Assembly (NCBI GenBank): GCA_023630585.1
Contig: CM042560.1
Location: forward strand, 9,766,001-9,830,000
DNA: 64,000 nt
Direction of reading: 5' to 3'
From: Cranoglanis bouderius
Lineage: Eukaryota; Chordata; Actinopteri; Siluriformes; Cranoglanididae
Positions 59,701 through 64,000 of this stretch are shown here, in pieces (within the stretch, counting starts at the first letter, position 1; the number at the start of each line of letters is the position of its first letter). Below the pieces are notes generated by a model, which saw only the letters and a program-made list of their open reading frames with translations, did no database searches and was not told the DNA's origin. A program made the translations under genes and the position numbers.

Positions 59701-60025
59701 GCTAAGCGGATAAATCCACATGTCCCAATGTGTACAAGGCAAGAAGAAGGGAAGGAGAGCTGTATAAAATGGTATTTACTGACTTTGTTGGAAGGTCTTG
59801 GCAGGTGTGTGCATAAGAAGATGATTCAAGTAATTCTCCCCGACCCATACTGTATGTTGTTAAAATTATGTGAAATAGGGGTTATAATTATTGTTCCAGT
59901 AATTTTTTTTTCTGTTTACATCAGGGGTTTAAGGATAACCTGCATGCAGTATTCTGCCTGGCTGAGAACGCAGTGGGGCCTACAGCCACCCGGCCAGATG
60001 ATATCCACACACTGTACTCTGGAAA
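28512..60025 (+). CDS. npepl1: Probable aminopeptidase NPEPL1, exons 1-8 of a longer gene
   Basis: M17 (leucyl aminopeptidase) family protein; metal-dependent removal of N-terminal residues is known for the family, but NPEPL1's own substrate is poorly established. Eight coding exons join in frame into 332 codons: 28512-28661, 42071-42256, 50801-50968, 51129-51218, 51336-51417, 51762-51904, 57077-57154, 59925-60025. The N-terminal half is the regulatory domain. The C-terminal catalytic domain starts in exon 6, with Lys259, Asp264, Lys271 and Asp282 spaced +5, +12 and +23, exactly as the bovine lens enzyme's K250, D255, K262 and D273. The NTDAEGR motif (last two ligands and Arg) must be in exon 9, beyond the window. 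Family members are a bit over 500 residues, so about 60 percent is here. ATG 28512 has A at -3 and G at +4. All exon junctions fit the family alignment. Confidence 0.93.
28662..29764 (+). other. npepl1 intron 1, proximal part
   Basis: No repeat or exon recognised. Begins with the GC donor. Contains AT-rich sequence and short, probably meaningless frames. Confidence 0.5.
29765..30118 (-). repeat. Tc1 terminal fragment
   Basis: Matches, inverted, the last part of the element at 49223-50665 (gcaacagtttggtgaggtcag region and gtattggaacagcaaggcca). No complete transposase. Truncated where the next family begins. Confidence 0.6.
30119..30755 (-). repeat. Tc1 remnant ('gctgtgaaaaagtatttg' family)
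   Basis: Minus-strand fragment ending tttttcacagcactgta. Minus-strand frame 30265-30083 has an HTH-like MEKLCTVANLPGSGQHSKIPPRA. The family recurs at 42318-43330 and 55660-56477. Confidence 0.6.
31008..32492 (+). mobile_element. Ty3/gypsy retrotransposon fragment, RT deleted
   Basis: Plus-strand blocks in Ty3/gypsy order: a decayed zinc-knuckle area (31011-31110), an aspartic protease with the active DSG (LVDSGCSQNSVHQC near 31180-31220), then, after a deletion near 31385 that removed reverse transcriptase, the integrase H2C2 zone (31700-31810), core (FKKIGMDLICP; WIRTSVYHPQRDGLVERFN near 32120-32190) and a C-terminal region (YVLDLRAKLHTLSH). Many frame breaks. The same family, inverted, occupies 63495-64000. 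No LTR found next to it. Confidence 0.8.
32851..34329 (+). mobile_element. Tc1-like transposon, full length with TA flanks
   Basis: Both ends intact: CAACCCCAATTCC at 32851 after TA, and complementary ggaattggggttg ending 34329 before TA. Inverted repeats extend over 100 bp (aaatgcaatgatttgcaaa on both sides). One of the most complete transposons in the window. Confidence 0.9.
33124..34110 (+). pseudogene. Tc1 transposase, few frameshifts
   Basis: Starts MGRGLPICEKLRLQIVEQF at 33124; a short deletion in the first HTH shifts the frame. The long frame 33248-33781 covers the second HTH (GRKSVLHARDLRALR), LKWTEAKWKTVLWSDKSKF (first Asp) and MVWGCISAYGMG. Another shift leads through QQDNAKP (second Asp) to WPACSPDLSPIENV (Glu) in 33881-34111, ending ATQW and TAA. 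All three catalytic acids survive but are in different frames. Confidence 0.85.
34627..35160. mobile_element. MITE, inverted copy of the one at 18576
   Basis: Ends CAGTACTGTGCAAAAG and its complement. Shares long internal phrases with 18576-19096 in reverse orientation (gtcaatatttggtgtgac, cccagcagccttcattgtg). No coding capacity. Confidence 0.8.
35155..35188. repeat. (TG)n microsatellite
   Basis: Uninterrupted TG dinucleotides beginning right at the MITE end. Confidence 0.95.
35225..36640 (-). repeat. 'agctgcaagcagc' repeat, inverted copy
   Basis: Ends in gcttgaaccccgataattgctgcttgcagctatat at about 36600-36637. Internally it repeats itself: the phrases caccaaacttggtgtgt and acttcaccaaattttgct each occur twice, about 700 bp apart, so the element contains an internal direct duplication. 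Confidence 0.55.
36638..36687. repeat. (CTT)n then (ATT)n microsatellites
   Basis: About nine CTT units followed by about seven ATT units, directly attached to the end of the preceding repeat. Confidence 0.9.
36688..37130. repeat. Related repeat segment, target of the LTR element
   Basis: Contains gccctaaaactgattgtgcagac and a second, slightly different copy of that phrase at 37053-37078, each after an ATT run. The LTR retrotransposon is inserted at its right end. The last about 110 bp are duplicated at 40481-40606. Confidence 0.5.
37136..37828 (+). repeat. 5' LTR
   Basis: TG..CA ended. A TATA-like tatttaag at about 37332 and a poly(A) signal AATAAA at 37770-37775 place promoter and R region. 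No obvious tRNA primer site (TGG) follows directly; the next bases are gaatacttcgcctc, so the primer is undetermined. Confidence 0.9.
37846..40530 (+). CDS. Chimeric Gag / METAP1-type zinc finger / repeat protein
   Basis: 894 codons starting 17 bp after the 5' LTR. Residues about 33-150 are gypsy Gag-like (FVYPPDESDGFSTWPQCFC, LVGSARQWAELHLASGS, LLVQVFGSPDFQ), close to the capsid segment of RTL/LDOC1-type genes. Residues 167-210 form C-x4-C-x7-C-x2-C-x10-C-x3-C-x7-H-x3-H, with FCSQNCFKGSW, as in the N-terminal finger of methionine aminopeptidase 1, which aids ribosome binding. Residues 216-371 are six 26-residue repeats (ELQ..T.QEV..AELQLEVN). Residues about 404-625 are proline-rich octapeptides (SPAPNPVL). 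Next come a hydrophobic stretch (YMGLILGWVLALLLS), SSVSSPVS and NPTHSTIS arrays, and Arg/Ser-rich repeats. No catalytic domain of METAP1 or pol. The C-terminus runs into 21 bp of LTR and an ATT microsatellite, giving poly-Ile. A protein product is not proven. Confidence 0.75.
38344..38475 (+). other. Captured METAP1-like C6H2 finger segment
   Basis: Encodes Cys167 to His210 of the chimeric ORF. The order of six Cys and two His, their exact spacing, and the block CPTC..FCSQ.CFKGSW..HK.LH are all those of the METAP1 N-terminal finger. MYND fingers share the fold but not this block. The segment contains no intron, which would fit an mRNA-derived capture if the host gene is split here. Confidence 0.75.
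38491..38958 (+). repeat. Six 78-bp tandem repeats (26 residues each)
   Basis: Six units in frame, each starting ELQ and containing AELQLEVN or TELQLEVN. They differ at only a few positions, alternating QEVFS and QEVST, N-Q-AT and N-M-AT. The repeat is rich in Gln and Glu and could form helices or coiled coils. Confidence 0.9.
39055..39735 (+). repeat. 24-bp tandem repeats coding proline-rich octapeptides
   Basis: Units of cctgctcccaatcctgttctcagt type, about 28 copies with variants. The period is a multiple of three and the unit has no stop in any frame, so all frames and the antisense look open; only the frame of the 894-codon ORF is meaningful. Confidence 0.9.
39838..40255 (+). repeat. 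24-bp Ser-rich repeats, then Arg-rich repeats
   Basis: Five to six near-identical tccagccctgtctcctcctcagtc units, then about five cactccactat-containing units (NPTHSTIS), and from about 40116 four units of about 42 bp encoding STRSRAARR-type sequence. Confidence 0.85.
40481..40606 (+). repeat. Duplicate of the left flank inside the element
   Basis: Reads aaaatgctgctatt..., an ATT run and the same sequence as 37023-37135 up to cacgatat. Only the ATT run is longer here. It lies between a 21-bp LTR stub and the full right LTR. Confidence 0.9.
40607..41299 (+). repeat. 3' LTR
   Basis: Same length as the 5' LTR; differences seen are g to a in atggccaccaggg and a to g in ggttagcgctg. Carries AATAAA at 41241-41246 in the npepl1 sense direction. 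Followed by GATAT. Confidence 0.9.
41305..42070 (+). other. npepl1 intron 1, distal part
   Basis: AT-rich; contains gacgagactaaaatgtag-type sequence similar to the termini of the element at 46391-48850, suggesting an old relative. An A-run of about 17 lies at 41757-41773. The last bases form the exon 2 acceptor. Confidence 0.4.
42071..42256 (+). CDS. npepl1: npepl1 exon 2
   Basis: Acceptor tttgctttcag, donor gttagt. Sixty-two codons, TWQSALSSLNPNPTD through LVRTCLPAGNNRCIL. This is part of the N-terminal domain; the blocks NPNPTDSCPLYLNYA and VSRHNSPS are the most conserved in NPEPL1 orthologues. Confidence 0.95.
42318..43330 (+). mobile_element. Tc1-like transposon, internally deleted
   Basis: Starts CAGTGCTGTGAAAAAGTATTTG after TA. 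Transposase blocks: NGIHGRVARQKPQLTQKN, FAKTHLDDQTFWENVLWTDES (first Asp; 42683-42883) and a decayed QQDNDPKH near 43100. The DNA-binding start and the C-terminus are gone. The right end fades out at about 43330. Confidence 0.75.
43335..43870. repeat. Fold-back element
   Basis: ctcaagaaggcag..cattaagagccagg at about 43353-43382 is complementary to cctggctcttaat..gccttcttgag at about 43566-43602, and caatttacac recurs inverted between them. A MITE-like hairpin of the cttgaagtttacatcc type; no ORF. Confidence 0.55.
43999..45571 (+). mobile_element. Tc1-like transposon, near full length
   Basis: Starts at actggtgcttgaaagtttgtgaaccc, right after a short CA run, and ends in the complement before TA (45572-45573). 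Inverted repeats of about 200 bp. Encodes a transposase of which the catalytic half is fully open. Confidence 0.88.
44354..45295 (+). pseudogene. Tc1 transposase, catalytic half intact
   Basis: MARTKKMTSEKEMFV starts at 44352-44354. Indels break the HTH part (44337-44804 in three frames). From 44747 a 182-codon frame is open: YWKNVLWTDETKIELF (first Asp), MVWACFAASGPDQLAI, IMQQDNDPKHTGHS (second Asp) and DLNPIEMLWKDLK (Glu). The last residues are shifted after VHVRIPANIPES. Three catalytic acids in one frame make this the best-preserved core after the 4758 copy. Confidence 0.82.
46391..48850. mobile_element. DNA transposon with ggttatta ends, nested
   Basis: Left CAGGGTTATTATAG and right taataacctt are inverted matches (one mismatch), and both ends continue into gttttagtttttat / cgttaacgaaaac type sequence. 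No transposase. Flanking 8-mers agree only in part (ctctctcc, ctccccac). Carries the Tc1 at 46805-48038. Confidence 0.6.
46805..48038 (+). mobile_element. Tc1-like transposon, third level of a nest
   Basis: TA at 46803-46804 and 48039-48040. Ends CAACCCCAATTCCG and complement. Transposase pieces: 47106-47291 (MDILTWAQEFFGKPL, YYAKQKPYINTVQKC), shifted core near 47290-47590, and 47588-47821 (WPACSPDLSPIENVWRIMKRK, ending DVTQW). The first HTH is deleted. Confidence 0.85.
49223..50665 (+). mobile_element. Tc1-like transposon, decayed
   Basis: Left end truncated. Transposase in pieces: MKSMGRKKAILKLRRAGKFD-like start at about 49571, KNRKARLEFTKKY, VMVWACMAASGMG (49894-50112), then MQQDNDPQHAAN (second Asp) and SLDLNPTEHPFHPL (Glu) near 50150-50290. 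Ends gtacttttggaggg just before a GT microsatellite. Confidence 0.75.
50667..50716. repeat. (GT)n microsatellite
   Basis: About 24 GT units, 85 bp before the npepl1 exon 3 acceptor. Confidence 0.95.
50801..50968 (+). CDS. npepl1: npepl1 exon 3
   Basis: Acceptor ccctgattag, donor gtaatt. Fifty-six codons, MLCEQSDVFASACAIARAFPLF to SHLDPSMLE. Phase 0 at both ends. The initial Met is internal, not a start. Confidence 0.95.
51129..51218 (+). CDS. npepl1: npepl1 exon 4, GC donor
   Basis: Acceptor tgattgcag. Thirty codons, SLNNTADGVRLAARIVDTPCSEMNTDHFLE in two pieces. It ends GAG before gcaaga, a second GC donor in this gene; exon 5 continues in phase 0 with GAG ATC, matching the family (FLEEI). 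The following intron is only 117 bp. Confidence 0.93.
51336..51417 (+). CDS. npepl1: npepl1 exon 5
   Basis: Acceptor ctgtatag, donor gtaaaa. EIKAVGNELGITPT, then IIRGKELKQRGFG plus one base; phase 1 at the end. Confidence 0.95.
51762..51904 (+). CDS. npepl1: npepl1 exon 6, first metal ligands
   Basis: Acceptor tctcatttcag, donor gtaggt. Encodes IYGVGKAAEHPPALAVLSH and IAWIGKGIVYDTGGLSIK. The Lys of GKG and the Asp of YDTGG are metal ligands in M17 enzymes, and the Lys of LSIK is the catalytic one; all are present. Confidence 0.97.
51905..53547 (+). other. npepl1 intron 6, proximal part
   Basis: Contains one MITE (52126-52357). The rest is AT-rich without recognisable genes. Confidence 0.5.
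52126..52357. mobile_element. hAT-type MITE, 232 bp
   Basis: Ends CAGAGGTGTCCAGAC and, inverted, attggacacccctg. Flanked by CTTTATAG (52118-52125) and CTTTACAG (52358-52365), an 8-bp duplication with one mismatch. The body contains gcaggttttcattcc and its complement gaatgaaaacctgc, so it is largely palindromic. Confidence 0.75.
53604..54826 (-). mobile_element. Tc1-like transposon, N-terminal half deleted
   Basis: TA at 53602-53603 and 54827-54828. Ends ctaaccccatttcc and complement ggaaatggggttag. Transposase pieces on the minus strand: 54547-54338 (SLNTVRCCIQKCNPKLYYARRKP), 54286-53960 (MVWGCISAHGMGDLHMCEG, FQQDNARPHSA, WPASSPDPSP). Compared with the copy at 1-2390, about 500 bp including both HTH motifs is missing near 54590. 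Confidence 0.85.
55660..56477 (-). repeat. Tc1 fragment ('gctgtgaaaaagtatttg' family)
   Basis: The right end tttttcacggcactg is followed by TA. Minus-strand frame 55961-55551: MANLPRSGQPSKIPPLAQQ, TIRKTLGKNGIRGRVARQK, FAKTHLDDPQ. The catalytic core is absent. Confidence 0.7.
57077..57154 (+). CDS. npepl1: npepl1 exon 7
   Basis: Acceptor cttcacag, donor gtgaag. Twenty-six codons, STMPGMKRDCGGAAA to FKAAVKQ. The Asp of MKRD corresponds to the third zinc ligand of M17 enzymes. Confidence 0.96.
57182..58404 (-). mobile_element. Tc1-like transposon ('caacccc' family), TA flanks
   Basis: TA at 57180-57181 and 58405-58406; ends CAACCCCAATTCC and complement. Minus-strand transposase fragments: start region near 58070 (MGRGSPICQQ-like with breaks) and C-terminal 57563-57381 (RPRTVAQLNKCIMDEL, SVPKRLIIVIK). 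The core is deleted around 57640-57700, and many stops are present. Inserted 26 bp after npepl1 exon 7. Confidence 0.85.
58407..59924 (+). other. npepl1 intron 7, unassigned part
   Basis: No gene or repeat identified. A minus-strand 87-codon frame at 58519-58782 and a plus-strand 66-codon frame at 59069-59269 have unusually protein-like composition, but I recognise neither. Ends in tttctgtttacatcag, the exon 8 acceptor. Confidence 0.35.
59925..60025 (+). CDS. npepl1: npepl1 exon 8
   Basis: GFKDNLHAVFCLAENAVG, then PTATRPDDIHTLYSG plus two bases of a Lys codon; donor gtaagc. In the family the next residues lead to NTDAEGR, which I could not find before 64000, so exon 9 lies to the right. Confidence 0.95.
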
Positions 60026-60159
60026 GTAAGCACTTCGCTCACAGTACTACGTGTAACCTTTTCTAAAGCTGACGTTACCAAGATGCTTTTCTTTACCCCA
60101 CTCTAAATACTGGTTCACTCACATAACAGAAGCTGCTGTAGCACGTTTAGACTATGCTA

Positions 60160-60300
60160 CTATGTAGCACTATGTCACCAAACATATGTGGACACCTGGC
60201 CATCACACCAATATGTAGTTGCTGGACATCCCATTCCAGTCTTGGTCTCCCATTTGCTGCTTGTGATGCTTTTCTAGGTTGGGTCGGGGATGAGAAGACG
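60160..60300. repeat. Tc1 terminal remnant (gtggacacctg family)
   Basis: atgtggacacctggccatcacaccaatatg matches the blocks at 3545 and, inverted, 12460. Confidence 0.5.
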
Positions 60301-60639
60301 GGAGGCTGGCTTGGGACAACTCAAACAGGTTCTTTTTTTTTCATTTAATTTCTTTTGCTTTTCAGTGGTTTTATCTCACATACACACACACACACGGCTC
60401 TGTGCTGCTCAGCTCTCTCTTGTGGCTCCATCTCTCTACCCCCTTTATCCTTGCCCTCCATTCACAAACCGGCTGAAGTGCCAGATACCAATGAGTGATC
60501 TGCAGGTTGGCATCCTTCATGCGGTGGAGCCACTGGAACAGGGAGGGGCCCAAATAGAGGGTGAAGGCTCATCCCAACAGACTGTATTGCAGGATGAGGA
60601 CCATTTGGTGGCTACTTACTTACTCTCTCACAGAGCTTG
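60301..60639. other. Unassigned
   Basis: Contains a short CA run at about 60379-60396. The short frames here are not recognised. Confidence 0.35.
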
Positions 60640-61435
60640 TGGCTGATATACAGCATGGGATGCTCCTCCCCCTCCACCACCTGGGACAACACTGATCCCA
60701 ACCCTATTGTCTAGTACACTTGTCTGCAAAACAAAGGGGAAAGAGAAGTCAGGAGAATGTAAGAGTGGGCTACTACAGAGTGTAGAGTGAACAAAAGCCT
60801 GTCGGCACTGCTCCATTGACTGGACCAGATCTGGTGCTCCCTTTTTAGTGAGATCAGTCAGTGGGCTGGTGACATCTGAATTATTAGGCACAAACCTACG
60901 ATAATAGCCAGCCAGCCCCAGAAACTCACCCATTTAATTGCATACTTCTTTGGGTTTGCTGTGAGTCCCGCCCGTCTCAACGATCTCAGGACAGCCCTCA
61001 AATGCTGAATGTGCCGCTGACAATTATTAATAATGTCATCTAAATAGGCAGCGGCATAGGTGGAGGATTTTGTCCATGAGTCGCAGAAAAAGAAGGGTCA
61101 CGAATTGGTGTAACCCAAACATAGTTGGAAAAGGCCATTTTCTCATGAGATATTGGAGTAAAGGGGATTTGCCAATATCCCTTTTTCAAATCCAGTGTCA
61201 AATAAAAGTAGGCCGCACCTAACCAATCAAGCAGTTTGGGTATGCATCAAACTTAGTCCACACTGTACCGGACCGAACCATCCACCTTGGGAACCAAGAC
61301 CACCAAACTGGACCAGTCACTGTGGGACTCCTCAATTACCCCCATATCGAGCACGGCTGTGAGCTCCTCTCGAACCACCTGTTTACCTGCTCAGGTAAAC
61401 TGCGCACCAACACCCTGTAACGAATCAAAGGCATT
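60640..61435 (-). mobile_element. Ty3/gypsy reverse transcriptase remnant
   Basis: Minus-strand order: start of RT near 61430 (VLDMGVIEESHSDWSS, VLVPKVDGSVRYS), a middle with LKKGYWQIPLTP and MAFSNYVWVTP, then 60933-60628 with FLGLAGYYRRFVP, SPLTDLTKKGAPDLVQ, PLLHSPDFSFPFVLQT. Frame breaks and stops throughout, and the catalytic YxDD area is destroyed. Probably the same family as 63495-64000, but the order is wrong for one element. Confidence 0.75.
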
Positions 61436-62956
61436 ACTAGCATTATTCTTTTCCACCAGAATAATGAAATGGATCAACTTTAAACGTGAAACGAAACAGA
61501 AGCGCACACTTAGATTCAACGCACCTTTTTAAAGGAGACAAGTTTTAAAGCGTGCCCGCAATATCTACCAGAATATGTAGTAACTTGGATGAATCTGCAA
61601 CGTTTAAAATTATTCTCCACCAGTTACAATTTATGTAACAAATAAAAAAAACATGTTTAACACGTTTAAATGTATTCTCCAATTTATATATGGAATTAGC
61701 TCGACTGGCGTGAAATATATCTATATATCTAATCAACGCATGTTGTGACCAGTTATAAATATACATCAGCCATGAAAGAGAATTCATGTATGTGCACATA
61801 TACATATAGATAATTAACTACAACGGATTATAATTAATTATGACTGTATGTGGCCTAGATCAGCTTTATGAACTCTAAAGAGTGAGTTTATCCTTCTGGC
61901 CAGGAAGAATGAACTCACGAAGTTTGTTATTAAAGATTAGAGCGGGTAATCGAGATCGCAGCGTTTAATTGACTCATCACGTGACCAAAACAGAGAAAAT
62001 CAAGCGTGGAATAATAGATTTTAATAGCTAGATGTAACTATGGATACACACGACTAACTCTAAGCAAAACATGCCTATGTACATCTATATACAATGAGAA
62101 GAAAAGGTAGAGAGAGAAAGAAATGAAATAAGAGGGAGTGGCAGACAGAAACACAACTAATTAGCCTTTTTCAAAAACCAGCACGAACTTAATTCTCCTA
62201 TAACACAGGGGTCCAATCTTAAACGCAGATATAGGTCACTAACTATACTTGCATAGCCTCAGAGTTGAGAGTTTGCGCAAGGTCGTATAGAGTTTGCTGG
62301 TTCGTTGTGCCGTTTGAAAAAGCGTGAGCCGTGAGGCAGTTGCATCCTTTGTCCGGGAGAGAGAGAGATCCTGGCTTCCTCTTCCCGGGGCACGTGGCCC
62401 CGGGGGAGAGAAACCGGAAGAGTATAGAAGTGAAGTTGAAGAGTCTGAGAAGTGAACTCTAACTGGAGTTGAGGTGTGAAGAAGAGTGTGGTGTTGTTTT
62501 AAAGACAACACCAACGCACACGCCTCTTTGGGCTATGGGCCAATCAGGAAGTTGGGTTTGCATGTCCGGATGACTCTCTTTGTCTGGTCTCGGACCCTAA
62601 TTTAAATGTCCAGGGAGGAGCTGGTTTATACCGTGTTATAAATGAAATTAAGAGAAAACATGAAATAATGTGTCCCATTGCAATATGATATGCATAATCA
62701 ATCCGGGTATCTTGAGACGATTAACTACATACCAAATTCGATGGACTTGTAAAGAATATTACAAATAAAACCTGGTTACAGACATTTAAAATGATATGCT
62801 AGATTAAAACTATCTAAAGTCATTAAGGTTAGTTACATAAACACACAATATATGTAAACAAGATAACATCACACTATTTAGACATCGAATAATTACATAT
62901 AATTACACGTTACATTGAAGAGAGAGAGATTTCTCCATTGTGTGTGTAAGGTAAGC

Positions 62957-62989
<33 letters not shown>

Positions 62990-63494
62990 TGCGCGTGTGT
63001 ATGTCCAGAAGAGGGGGCTGGCGTTCTTCTAATGTCCCACCGGTCCTTGGTCACCTCAGGGAGGACATTTTCTCCTCTGGCCTTGTGACTTTGAGGCTAA
63101 TCTATGTGGTCGTAAACAGAGATTAGATCAGAGATTTACAGGCCCTTGGTCGGAGTTTTGGTGGACCCCTGCATGACGAACTAATCATGAAGTTTCCCAG
63201 ACGTTCAGTCATCAAAGGTTTCTTTTATTGCAGGGGTAAGTCCTGTGTGGGTTCCAAAGAGTCTTTTGCATCCCAAAGGGCATCTGGCCACAGGAGGCCT
63301 CTCGGGGTTATTCTCGGTCACCTGAGTGACGAAATTTTCTATGTCCCGTCTGGGTTAATTCAGAAATCAGTTTGAGCATAGTCATATGCTACAACCCTAT
63401 GGGGCATCTCAATGTGGTGTTCTATAAGATTAGTGCAACCACTGCGATTAGAACACTTCAGAAATTTCTACCTGCAACTTGGCAACCTCCATGA
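61436..63494. other. Unassigned 2-kb block between gypsy fragments
   Basis: No protein family recognised. On the minus strand, AATAAA follows cccctgc at about 63230, an inverted cgacgaac/gcaggggtcc environment is present, and a GC-rich stretch with cccggggcacgtggccccggg lies at 62380-62405. This could be an LTR plus leader of another retroelement or the 3' end of the right-hand gypsy; ends are not defined. Confidence 0.3.
62957..63004. repeat. (GT)n/(GC) microsatellite
   Basis: GT units followed by gcgcgtgcgcgtgtg. Confidence 0.9.
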
Positions 63495-64000
63495 TTTAGG
63501 ATGGTGAGAGGTGGTCTGCACAAGGGACTGGAGTGGATTGAGCCACCATTTTTAGATTTACCTCAAGTCTTAGCTCCTCTCTCTCTGGACCGATCATCAA
63601 CAAAGCCACCACCCGTTCCCCACCTTTATCCATTCACATTACCTCATAGTCGGTCTCTGACTCGCCGTTTGACCTCAAAGGGCCCTTGCCACTTGGAGAG
63701 CAATTTCGAGCTTGATGTGGGTAATAATACGAGCACTCTATTTTCCCTGTGAAAATCCCCATAGCTGAGTACCCTGTCATATAGTTGTTCTTGGGCCTGA
63801 AGCAAATTCTCCTGTGTTAGGTGACTCAAGGTGTGGAGTTTTGCCCTCAGGTCCAGAATGTATTGAGTTTCATTTTTGCTGTTAGAAGGTCCCTCCTCCC
63901 AATTCTCCCTAATGACAGATAGGACGCTGTGAGGCTTGTGCCCGTACAATAATTCATATGGAAAATCCCGTTGAGACTTGTAGGACCTCTCAAACTGCAA
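63495..64000 (-). mobile_element. Ty3/gypsy integrase C-terminal fragment
   Basis: The minus-strand frame from the window edge (RDFPYELLYGHKPHS) continues through the integrase tail (YILDLRAKLHTLSHL, ENRVLVLLPTSSSKLLSKWQGPFEV) with a conserved GPFEV block, then a frame break. Homologous to 32280-32490. The rest of the element would lie beyond 64000. This is the most open gypsy piece in the window. Confidence 0.8.

Noticed and set aside
60026..64000. Search for npepl1 exon 9 with the NTDAEGR motif
   Set aside because: Not found on the plus strand; the space is taken by gypsy fragments and unassigned sequence, so the exon is beyond the edge.

Overview
The window reads as ray-finned fish DNA. 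It is AT-rich, has long introns, and is packed with Tc1/mariner transposons in every state of decay, plus hAT-type MITEs, tRNA-derived SINEs, an L2-type LINE, Ty3/gypsy-like and retrovirus-like remnants. A siluriform (catfish) genome is plausible from the Tc1 and SINE types, but the sequence alone does not prove it.

Two host genes are visible, both on the + strand. At 12567-12667 lies a last coding exon ending in a Cys-Cys prenylation tail that matches the C-terminus of RAB22A; its earlier exons were not found. From 28512 to 60025 lie the first eight coding exons of npepl1, an M17-family leucyl-aminopeptidase-like gene. They read in frame through 332 codons and carry the first three metal ligands and the catalytic Lys with M17 spacing; the rest of the gene lies beyond the right edge. 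RAB22A and NPEPL1 are neighbours on human 20q13.32, so the pairing is supported by synteny. Introns 1 and 4 of npepl1 appear to use GC donors.

Layout. 1-12500 holds nested Tc1 elements, a hAT-like element, SINEs and several copies of a high-copy 'agctgcaagcagc' repeat. 12567-13690 is the rab22a end and probable 3' UTR. 13690-27340 holds an L2 LINE inserted in an endogenous-retrovirus remnant, then Tc1 copies and a solo LTR with a clean 5-bp target duplication. 27341-28511 is the upstream region of npepl1. Intron 1 (13.4 kb) contains gypsy and Tc1 debris and the most striking object. Introns 2, 6 and 7 hold further Tc1 nests. 60100-64000 holds two gypsy fragments on the minus strand around an unassigned 2-kb block.

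The standout is a young LTR element at 37136-41299. It has two 693-bp LTRs that differ at two positions and a GATAT target duplication. Its single long ORF joins a gypsy-like Gag segment to a cysteine/histidine finger whose spacing matches the N-terminal zinc finger of methionine aminopeptidase 1. The finger is followed by six 26-residue repeats, long proline-rich and serine-rich octapeptide arrays and an Arg/Ser-rich tail; no pol is present. I read this as a non-autonomous retrotransposon that captured a host METAP1 finger. It also shows an odd junction near its right end: 21 bases of LTR followed by a second copy of the left flank and a complete LTR. This is either a haplotype misjoin or a real rearrangement.
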